From an uncultured Arenicella sp. (GTDB lineage Bacteria; Pseudomonadota; Gammaproteobacteria; Arenicellales; Arenicellaceae): 64,000 bases of DNA. A program made the position numbers and the translations under genes. Under the pieces are notes generated by a model. That model was not told the DNA's origin. It saw only the letters and a program-made list of their open reading frames with translations, and made no database searches. This document shows, in pieces, positions 57,219 through 64,000 of the stretch. The DNA is taken from positions 92,896 through 156,895 of the forward strand of contig CALJWL010000037.1 in NCBI GenBank assembly GCA_937974565.1, read 5' to 3'. Each line of letters opens with the position of its first letter. Position 1 is the stretch's first letter.

Positions 57219-58478
57219 TTAAACAGTAGTGAGTACACCAATCACACTGGCTGTCATGCAGGTGGCCAAAGTACCGCTAACCATACTCAATAGCCCCATT
57301 CGTGTAATCTCACCACGCCGCTCAGGCGCCATTGCAGACAAACCACCAATTAAAATTCCAAGACTGCCGAAGTTAGCAAAGCCGCAAAGTGCGTAGCTGA
57401 TGATAAGGTCACTGCGCGGGCTTAATGTCTCTTCCGGTAACTGGCTTTGCTGAATAAACGCCAAAAACTCATTAAAAATAGTTTTGACGCCCATCAACGT
57501 TCCCGCCGATGTTGCTTCTTGCCAAGGTATGCCCATCAACCAACATAGTGGCGCCATAATCCAACCCAAGAGGCGCTCCAATGAAACGGCCTCGCCATAG
57601 ACTTCAGGAAACAGGCCCAACATCGAATTGGTCAATGTCACTAAGGCAATAAATGTGATGATCAATGCCAAGATAGCAAGCATCATGTGCATGGCGCTTA
57701 CCGCGCCTTGCGAGATCGCATCCATCGGGCCACTGTAATCAAAAGCCACCTCCGCGTCCGAAGGTGTTGGCTCGCCTTTTTGCGGAACCATGGTCAGCGA
57801 GATTACAACGGCGGCAGGCACACTCATGATAGAGGCGGTCAGAATGTGTCCTACTGCGTCGTTGATCACTTGGTTCAGAAAAGTGGAATACAACACCAAT
57901 ACGGTGCCTGCCACTGTCGACATGCCCAAGGTCATAACCATGAACAGTTCAGAATTACTTAATTTTTTAATGCTGTTACGAATGAACAAAGGTGCTTCTA
58001 CCATGCCTATAAAGATATTTGCGGCGCCTGAGAGCGCAACAGCACCACCAATCTTTAAGGTATGTGAAAACAGCTTTGCCAAGCCTTCAATAATAATGGG
58101 TAAAATGCGCCAATGAGAAAGTAACGCCGTCAACGCGCCAATCACAACAATCAAAGGGAATGCTTGAAACGCCAACACGTAACTGTTTTGTGGTTTGGTA
58201 ACATCAAATGGCGCTTCGCCTCCGCCCAGAAAACCAAACACAAAGGCTGTGCCCGCATTAGTAGCCGCTTGTAATGACAGCACCGCTTGATTCATTACTG
58301 AAAACATGGCCTGAAACAACGGCACTTTAAGAAACAACAAAGCAAGCACAAACTGCAAAGCAACCGCGGCGGCTAATAACCTAAAATTCAACTTCTTTTC
58401 GCCTTTACAAAACAGCAGTGCAATAAGTGGAAAAGCAATTAAACCAAGAGCGCTTTGAATATTGTAAAGAAAGGCCAT
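57219..58478 (-). CDS. Concentrative nucleoside transporter (CNT/NupC family)
   Basis: A 419-residue inner-membrane protein with about ten hydrophobic segments. Family motifs include GAANIFIGMVEAPLFIRN, MTLGMSTVAGTVLV, KTIFNEFLAF and SYALCGFANFGSLGILIGGL. CNT proteins import nucleosides with Na+ or H+. It lies downstream of the TonB receptor, separated by a strong terminator, so it likely has its own promoter. Substrate range (purine or pyrimidine nucleosides) is not decided. Confidence 0.93.
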   Translation of the reverse strand: MAFLYNIQSALGLIAFPLIALLFCKGEKKLNFRLLAAAVALQFVLALLFLKVPLFQAMFSVMNQAVLSLQAATNAGTAFVFGFLGGGEAPFDVTKPQNSYVLAFQAFPLIVVIGALTALLSHWRILPIIIEGLAKLFSHTLKIGGAVALSGAANIFIGMVEAPLFIRNSIKKLSNSELFMVMTLGMSTVAGTVLVLYSTFLNQVINDAVGHILTASIMSVPAAVVISLTMVPQKGEPTPSDAEVAFDYSGPMDAISQGAVSAMHMMLAILALIITFIALVTLTNSMLGLFPEVYGEAVSLERLLGWIMAPLCWLMGIPWQEATSAGTLMGVKTIFNEFLAFIQQSQLPEETLSPRSDLIISYALCGFANFGSLGILIGGLSAMAPERRGEITRMGLLSMVSGTLATCMTASVIGVLTTV

Positions 58479-58604
58479 ATCACGGATGTGGGTGTAAGCG
58501 GAAACCCTAACTTTAACTGCTAATCAATGAATCAACAATTTTATTCGCGCTATTAACTGGCTTTGGAACCATACTTTGCCCTTGAGCATCCACTCGGCCA
58601 TAAA

Positions 58605-58630
58605 AAAGAGGGCGCCTAAACGCCCTCTTT
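58605..58630 (-). terminator. Rho-independent terminator after the TonB receptor gene
   Basis: AAAGAGGGCG and CGCCCTCTTT form a 10-bp GC-rich stem with the 6-base loop CCTAAA, followed on the minus strand by a T-run (58607-58602). It is 27 bases beyond the receptor stop and could also act on the plus strand. Confidence 0.93.
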
Positions 58631-58656
58631 TAATAACACCAGTTTACGAGCTTCGA

Positions 58657-61600
58657 TTAGAAGTCATAACGCAAACCAAGCTGAATTCGCCATAAAGAAC
58701 CATCAGTGATGATTTGTTGTTCTGCACCACTTGGTCGGAATTCATTGAACACAAATTGATTGGCTTCGCTATCGACCTCTGCATCAACAATCGCTGCATT
58801 GAAACCAGACGTACCGAAACTGACTTGCTCCAACACGTTCTGTGAACTACTAATCAAATTCAACACATTTTCAATATCCATAAAGAAGGTCAAGTTACCT
58901 AAACGATCATTATTGAAAATTTCTTGACTGAAACGCAGGTCAACGTCGAAAAAGTCATCACTGCGAGCCGCATTTCTTGATGCTATACCACTGCTTAGGC
59001 CATTCGAATTAACAAAGCTGAAGAAGCCTTCTGTGTCAAAACCCGGAGCAAAGCGAACCAATGGATCATTCAGGCCTGTTGGTACATAAAGCAATTGACG
59101 AATTTCACCGCCGTCTGGGTCGTTAGCCACATCACTATTAAACACGTAACTGAACGTACGACCTGAACGCCATTGGGTAAATACGGATAAACGAGTCTCT
59201 AAGTCTTTAAAAAAGTTTTGATAAAACGATGTATTAAGAGTTAGGTTATGTCGCGTTTCATTATTGCCCGTGGACACTGGCAAGTTATAGAAGTTAAACG
59301 TTGACGTTGCCACATTACCAAAGTTTGATGTGGCAATAGAACTGGTGCCCGGATGCACTTCATCCACGTCTGAAAACGAATAGCCAAAACCAAAATCAAG
59401 GCCACCGCTGCCAATCTCAAACTTTTTACTGGCCGAGAACGAAAGGTTAAGCGCATCGCCTTCGTCTGTATTAGTCAGCAAGATTTCGTCATCACGCCCA
59501 CCACAGTTAGAAACATCACCAACCACACCAACGCCTTGTTGGAAGGTTGCAGCACAGCCATCAGAAAGCAAATTCACGCCTCTGAACAGGCCACGGCCAT
59601 CAGGTAATACGCCGACTTGTGCTTGAGTTAAGTCAACAAAGTTAACCGCGTCTCGATTTTCAGAATAAATCAGATCCGCATTGACCGTCCAATCATCGAA
59701 AAAGCCTTCGCCTTTAAAATTGGTGTTATGAGTAAAACCAATACTGGCACGTAAAATTGATGGCGCCTCAAAGTTAGGATCGATGGCCGCCAAGTCTGCC
59801 TGACCAGCTTGCGCATTCGCTTGTTGCTGGGCCACAATGTTGGCTGGCGGTGGGAACCCATTAGTGCCCGACACGTTCACTGGGCCAATACCAAAGCCAA
59901 TTGATTGACCGTCGTTTTGGAATGCGTTGCCAAACCAGACCGTTGGATCACCACCGCCGAAAGCACCAATACCACCGCGAACAGTCGTGGCACCATCAGC
60001 CAAATCCCAAGTAAAACCTAGGCGCGGCAAAAACAAGTCTAAATCATCATAGGCTTGCGCGTTAGAAAACCCGTAGCGAGCAAGAAAGTTGGGATTCTCT
60101 TGCGGGTTATCGCTGCTTTCATAAAAGTCGTAACGTAGCCCACCTAACAAAGTAAAGTTTGGAGTCACTTCCCATTCGTCCTGCACATAAAGGCTATGTA
60201 TATCACGTGAGAATACGGCAGCGGCATTATTAGGGTCGCCATCCAACGGACGATTACCAAGGAAAAAAGCATTACCCGCTTCAAAGTTTTCAATTGAACT
60301 GAAGTTTAATTCGCCTGTTCCGAAGAAGATGAACAGATTAAATACGTCCAACGAATCTAATTCGTAGCCAAACGTCAAATTATGATCGCCTAAAATCCAA
60401 TCCGCCTTAAGTTTTAACTGATCAATTTCAGTATTTAAAACGTTGGCGCTACGAGCATTACCCGGGCCAAACACAATGGTTGGCGTGCCTGATAAATTGG
60501 CAGGATCATCGGCTGAAGCAACATCAACTCGAAATTGTGGTAACGGGTTGGGGTCTGTCAGTTCACCGCCCGTGATGGGGTCTTGCAAGTTGTCGTTTTC
60601 AACTCTCGATAGCAACAATTCCGTTGAAAATGTATCTGACCATTGTGAAAATAAACGCGCCGAGAAGAATTCGATATCACTGCCGTTATCACGCAGATTC
60701 GAGGCCAAAGGAAAGTCTTCGCCACCAAAGTTCAAACCGTCGTCCGTAATAATGAATTCTTCTTCAGTGCTGTTATAGTTAAACGCCGCGCGGTGTTGAT
60801 CAGAAATGTTCCAATCTAAGCGTGCCGCAATGCGTTTTGTGCTTTCACTTAACGGCGTGCTGGATGGCAGGGCAACCACCGCTGGATCCAAACCATAAAT
60901 TTGGGTTGCGATACGCTGAACTTCAGCAATCTCGGCCGCTGAAATACCACCAATAGTGTTACCAGAACCATTACCCAAGCCAAAGTTAGCCACTTCGCTG
61001 TCGTCGGTTTCTTCGTAACCTAGGTAGAAAAACAGCTTGTCTTCAATCAACGCACCGCTGAGATCACCCCCCCAATTGTAATTCTCAAAATCATCTAAGG
61101 GAAAGTCTTCACCACCAGCACGATCTCCGCTCAAACTGTCGGTGTTAATCAAAGCAAAGGCCGAGCCAGAAATCTCGTTGCTGCCAGACTTGGTGACCAC
61201 ATTGATTTGACAGCCCGAAAATTGACCATATTCAACACTGTAAGGCGCAAACTCAATGGAGGTTTCACGAATCGAATCAAACGGAATGGGGAATTCTTCC
61301 GTTGGAAAACCGTTGCTGTTTAAACCAAATGGGTCTGCCAGTCTGACACCGTCGACGGTAAATGCATTTAATCGAGGGTTTACACCCAAACAACTTACGG
61401 CATTGCCGTTTGACGCGTCAATTCTTGCGCGAGGGTCGATGCGAATAATGTCGCGAATATCGCGACCGATCGATGGAAACGACTCTAAGGCTTCTAAGTT
61501 GAATGCTGAGTTAGGGCCAATCGCTTTTTGTTGTAATACAACACGTTTACTGACAACCACCACTTCTTCTATCGAAGAGTCGGCCGCCGGAGATTCCAAC

Positions 61601-61953
61601 GTAAATCGCAACCGCGTGTCACCTGAGATAGACACACTGGTGTCTTCAAGACGTTGTGGCGCATAACCCTCCGCATTAACATCAATGGTGTACGGACCAC
61701 CCGTGGCTAGGTTTCGCGCAGAAAAACCACCTGCCGCATTAGTCTCTAATTGACGAACACTGGATGTTCTCTCATCCGTTACAGTAATTCGCGCACCCGA
61801 TACTGGGTTGCCTGAATCATCGATTACTGAGCCTCGAATCTCAGATGTAATCTGCTGCGCATGAACAGTGGCTATCGGTATACCACTGAGTGTTAAACAT
61901 GAAGCGCCGAGCAGTCCGTAACATAAGGCAGACTGGGATGCTATCTTTTTCAT
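58657..61953 (-). CDS. TonB-dependent receptor with carboxypeptidase-regulatory N-terminal domain (Oar-like)
   Basis: A 1098-residue outer-membrane receptor. A signal peptide ends near residue 33 (VHAQQ). Residues about 37-120 are a beta-sandwich (SEIRGSVIDDSGNPVSGARI, GGFSARNLATGGPYTIDV) of the carboxypeptidase-regulatory type. The plug follows (RIDPRARIDASNGNAV, RETSIEFAPYSVEYGQFSG), then a long barrel ending LGLRYDF with the terminal aromatic residue typical of barrel proteins. Oar-like receptors are thought to import large or protein-derived substrates; the ligand is unknown. It is divergent from the phytase-like gene and is followed by a terminator, then a nucleoside transporter. Confidence 0.93.
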   Translation of the reverse strand: MKKIASQSALCYGLLGASCLTLSGIPIATVHAQQITSEIRGSVIDDSGNPVSGARITVTDERTSSVRQLETNAAGGFSARNLATGGPYTIDVNAEGYAPQRLEDTSVSISGDTRLRFTLESPAADSSIEEVVVVSKRVVLQQKAIGPNSAFNLEALESFPSIGRDIRDIIRIDPRARIDASNGNAVSCLGVNPRLNAFTVDGVRLADPFGLNSNGFPTEEFPIPFDSIRETSIEFAPYSVEYGQFSGCQINVVTKSGSNEISGSAFALINTDSLSGDRAGGEDFPLDDFENYNWGGDLSGALIEDKLFFYLGYEETDDSEVANFGLGNGSGNTIGGISAAEIAEVQRIATQIYGLDPAVVALPSSTPLSESTKRIAARLDWNISDQHRAAFNYNSTEEEFIITDDGLNFGGEDFPLASNLRDNGSDIEFFSARLFSQWSDTFSTELLLSRVENDNLQDPITGGELTDPNPLPQFRVDVASADDPANLSGTPTIVFGPGNARSANVLNTEIDQLKLKADWILGDHNLTFGYELDSLDVFNLFIFFGTGELNFSSIENFEAGNAFFLGNRPLDGDPNNAAAVFSRDIHSLYVQDEWEVTPNFTLLGGLRYDFYESSDNPQENPNFLARYGFSNAQAYDDLDLFLPRLGFTWDLADGATTVRGGIGAFGGGDPTVWFGNAFQNDGQSIGFGIGPVNVSGTNGFPPPANIVAQQQANAQAGQADLAAIDPNFEAPSILRASIGFTHNTNFKGEGFFDDWTVNADLIYSENRDAVNFVDLTQAQVGVLPDGRGLFRGVNLLSDGCAATFQQGVGVVGDVSNCGGRDDEILLTNTDEGDALNLSFSASKKFEIGSGGLDFGFGYSFSDVDEVHPGTSSIATSNFGNVATSTFNFYNLPVSTGNNETRHNLTLNTSFYQNFFKDLETRLSVFTQWRSGRTFSYVFNSDVANDPDGGEIRQLLYVPTGLNDPLVRFAPGFDTEGFFSFVNSNGLSSGIASRNAARSDDFFDVDLRFSQEIFNNDRLGNLTFFMDIENVLNLISSSQNVLEQVSFGTSGFNAAIVDAEVDSEANQFVFNEFRPSGAEQQIITDGSLWRIQLGLRYDF

Positions 61954-62331
61954 AATTTCTCTACTCTAAAAAATTAATAACCTACTAATTATCAGTAGCT
62001 TGGGGGATATTAAGTTTTGTTTTTTACTGTGTGCTTTGTCATCTATTGACGATCGCACAGAGCGAAACGCATTATATTATTCATTTTAATTATTACGAGA
62101 ACATAACATTGTGTTTTATATCCCCCAACAACATGGCAAACATTCACAAAACACATGTTTTTCTCGGGCTAGCTAAACCACTGTGCATTGCTTTTAAGAA
62201 ACAACCTTAATCAGCAAACACCACCGTCATAATCCGGCATTATAATTGATGCAGAAAACCCTAAGCAACAACGTGTTAACCGGCACGCATGCTCCGACCT
62301 TCCACATCTCACTTTTGTATTTTCTATTAAT
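61954..62331. promoter_or_regulatory. Divergent promoter region between TonB receptor and phytase-like gene
   Basis: The 378-base gap holds no gene. It is AT-rich around 62070-62120 and should contain promoters for both flanking genes. It carries a pair of inverted 11-bp motifs (separate entry). I could not identify a convincing pair of -35 and -10 boxes for either gene. Confidence 0.55.
62000..62128. repeat. Paired inverted 11-bp motif TTGGGGGATAT / ATATCCCCCAA
   Basis: TTGGGGGATAT at 62000-62010 and its exact reverse complement ATATCCCCCAA at 62118-62128 are 107 bases apart; extended, both read TTGGGGGATATWAA in their own orientation. The left copy is 47 bases from the receptor start, the right copy 203 bases from the phytase-like start. 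This looks like a repeated binding site for a regulator or a small inverted element. The motif is not one I know. Confidence 0.5.
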
Positions 62332-63372
62332 ATGCGAGCTTTTAAATTTTTTCTTTACAATTACATTACCGTGATAGGCGCATTTTCCATTGTCTCCAGC
62401 GCCACAGATTTAGAGCCTAGCGAACACAAGGTTCGCAACATACCTCTTTCAACGCCATTAAACCAAGACAACATGGAATTCTCTGGCATGACTTGGTGTG
62501 GCGACAACTTGATCTTATTGCCACAATATCCTGAACGCTTTAGCCCAGAAGGCCAAACGAACTTATATCGCATTAAAAAGCAAGACATACAGGCTTACTT
62601 ATCACACGAAACCACAGACGGAGTTCAAGCTTCAGTAATTCGCTTGCATGAAAATGGCATTCGAGAACGAATGACTTTCTTTGATGGCTATGAGGCCATC
62701 GCCTGCTCGAATAACACCGTCTGGTTAAGCATTGAGGCTAAGAATTTATTCAGCACATTTCAGGCTTATATAGTGCCCGCTGAGTTAAATCTTGACTCCA
62801 AAACACCCAATATCAGCGTTAGAACCGATCAAATTCGTTATGTGAAATCACAGAGCGGCATGATTAACCAAGGCGACGAAGCCATTGTGTTACACCGCGA
62901 TCACTTGGTTAGCTTACATGAATTAAATGACAAACGCCAAGTACCGCTTCCAAAAGGAAACCGTATCCATAGAATGAGCGGAGAGCGAGATCAAATCGCA
63001 TTTCAGACACTGCCTTACAGAGTCACAGACGCCAGTGCAACAGACTCAAGTGACCGCTTTTGGGTGATTAATTATAAATACAGCGGAGATCGCTTTTCCA
63101 GAGAAGCGTCGGATCAATTAGCCGACCTTTATGGTCTCGGTGCGACCCATAGAAAGTACCATAATGTTGAGCGCTTGATTGAATACCAATTTACTGAAAA
63201 TCGAATTGTGCGAACGAAACGCCCCCCAATTCAACTACTCTTAGAGGGCAGCGAAGGTCGCAATTGGGAAGGCTTAGTAAGACTCGATCAACAAGGCTTT
63301 TTATTGATCACTGACAAGTACCCCAGCACGATTTTGGGCTTTGTTGCTTATCCCAATACAGTCGCTGAATAG
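62332..63372 (+). CDS. Secreted phytase-like/esterase-like beta-propeller protein
   Basis: A 346-residue protein with a hydrophobic N-terminus (FFLYNYITVIGAFSIVSSA) that acts as a signal. The rest is built of short strands; near the N-terminus MEFSGMTWCGDNLILLPQYP and near the end NWEGLVRLDQQGFLLITDKYP resemble the start and closing blades of the phytase-like (esterase-like activity of phytase) propeller family. Catalytic residues cannot be confirmed. It is divergent from the TonB receptor with a shared upstream region, which suggests joint use on an external substrate. Assignment is moderate. Confidence 0.6.
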   Translation: MRAFKFFLYNYITVIGAFSIVSSATDLEPSEHKVRNIPLSTPLNQDNMEFSGMTWCGDNLILLPQYPERFSPEGQTNLYRIKKQDIQAYLSHETTDGVQASVIRLHENGIRERMTFFDGYEAIACSNNTVWLSIEAKNLFSTFQAYIVPAELNLDSKTPNISVRTDQIRYVKSQSGMINQGDEAIVLHRDHLVSLHELNDKRQVPLPKGNRIHRMSGERDQIAFQTLPYRVTDASATDSSDRFWVINYKYSGDRFSREASDQLADLYGLGATHRKYHNVERLIEYQFTENRIVRTKRPPIQLLLEGSEGRNWEGLVRLDQQGFLLITDKYPSTILGFVAYPNTVAE

Positions 63373-63661
63373 TCTTTTTGGTTGACCTTTCAACAGTTAA
63401 GTTTTGTGACTCGTCAACCAAATAAGTTCTGAGGTAATCATGCTCTGCACTTCTTTTATTCTTTAATTAGCCATGACTCGATATCCTTAGGTGTTATAAG
63501 CCCATTACCCATAAATACTCTACCTCAAGCATTCTCCTTCCTTTCTCAGCACTAAAAATACTCTTGCCGTTTATACGTTCATGCAAGACACCGACAACTT
63601 CTATATGGTCACCCTATACAAGATGCAACATGAAAAATTGTATGTTTTACCCATGGTGCAT

Positions 63662-64000
63662 TTAGGAAATAATGATTTTCAAGTTATTGATATTGTTTCC
63701 ATTGCGTTTGTTAATCAATTGAATGACGGTTAACGCGGTTATTTTCGAGATCATGAGAGTGGCAAACCCTTTAAATGATTTAGCGTAATTTCGTCGAATC
63801 ATAAATTGATCACATAACTGGGAAAATAAAGTTTCTATTCGTTTTCTTGCTTTAGGAAACTCTGAATTAATCGTTTTTAAAAAAGCGTTTTAGCTTTGTT
63901 TAGCTTTTTCAGGCAATTTCGCCCCATTACTTGTTGATTTGTCCTGCAATCTGGCTGTTTTGCCAAATTGCAGGCGCACTGAGGCCTAGGCCATTAGTTC
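63662..64000 (-). pseudogene. Decayed IS982-type transposase, C-terminal part, 5' end beyond window
   Basis: Minus-strand reading from the right edge gives a transposase C-terminus that is clear by sequence: KLPEKAKQS, then a stop, NAFLKTINSEFPKARKRIE, TLFSQLCDQFMIRRNYAKSF, KGFATLMISKITALTVIQLI, ending NNLKIIIS at the TAA at 63662. Two in-frame stops interrupt it, TAA at 63890-63892 and TAG at 63986-63988, with the frame otherwise preserved, so they look like point mutations. IRRNYAKSF and RKRIETLFSQLCDQF are typical of the IS982 family. ACCCATGGTGCA (63649-63660), just past the stop, may be the terminal inverted repeat. The insertion is not functional. Confidence 0.75.

Noticed and set aside
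63943..63974. Hairpin CCTGCAAT...ATTGCAGG as a possible REP element or attachment site
   Set aside because: It lies within the transposase frame and is explained by coding sequence.

Overview
The window is a chromosomal segment of a Gram-negative bacterium, almost certainly a gammaproteobacterium. The evidence is an outer-membrane gene set (LptE, a YhdP-type AsmA-like protein, OmpA-family and other lipoproteins, a TonB-dependent receptor, DsbB), a leuS-lptE-holA-proA-nadD-rsfS-rlmH-maf-rng-yhdP-nit-tldD-pmbA gene order typical of that class, and a HemB with the magnesium-type rather than zinc-type metal loop. Secreted proteases, an Oar-like receptor and a beta-helix protein fit a free-living, probably aquatic, organism. 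The genus cannot be fixed from the sequence alone.

Layout. 1-5.1 kb: four minus-strand envelope genes (TPR plus TonB-C-like protein, acidic Glu-Gly-Gln repeat lipoprotein, glycine-zipper lipoprotein, and a membrane-anchored TPR protein cut by the left edge). 5.2-12.3 kb: murB, aspS, DUF502, FmdB-like, then pmbA/tldD. 12.4-28.7 kb: a dense minus-strand housekeeping run from cysS, sufE and leuS through LPS assembly (lptE), DNA polymerase delta (holA), proline and NAD synthesis and ribosome functions (proA, a nadD-rsfS fusion, rlmH, maf, rng) to yhdP and a nitrilase. 28.8-31.8 kb: an unusual S8 protease with a C-terminal barrel-like region, and dsbB. 32-35.5 kb (plus): OmpA lipoprotein, DUF2721, MscS channel, TrmL and a BLUF blue-light sensor. 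36-41.7 kb: beta-helix protein, GT9 glycosyltransferase, CE4 deacetylase, hemB, glyoxalase and a monooxygenase-like protein. 41.8-44.1 kb (minus): mscL, EEP phosphatase-like and a methyltransferase. 44.1-44.7 kb: an AT-rich non-coding stretch with two perfect DnaA boxes. 44.7-50.7 kb (plus): priA, a Tat-signal protein and a large S8 protease. 50.8-55.6 kb (minus): rpiA, folA, thyA, purD and a thiolase. 55.8-63.4 kb: a membrane-anchored retropepsin-like protein, a CNT nucleoside transporter, an Oar-like TonB receptor and a divergent phytase-like beta-propeller protein. 63.7-64.0 kb: a decayed IS982-type transposase.

No rRNA, tRNA, CRISPR array, prophage or intact mobile element was seen. The most distinctive items are the single-ORF NadD-RsfS fusion, the AT-rich DnaA-box region upstream of priA, the S8 protease whose inserted beta-sandwich appears circularly permuted, the S8 protease with a glycine tract followed by a barrel-like domain, the paired 11-bp inverted motif between the TonB receptor and the phytase-like gene, and the BLUF gene whose start is set by a perfect Shine-Dalgarno before GTG. 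I did not find a clear new defence or secondary-metabolite system.
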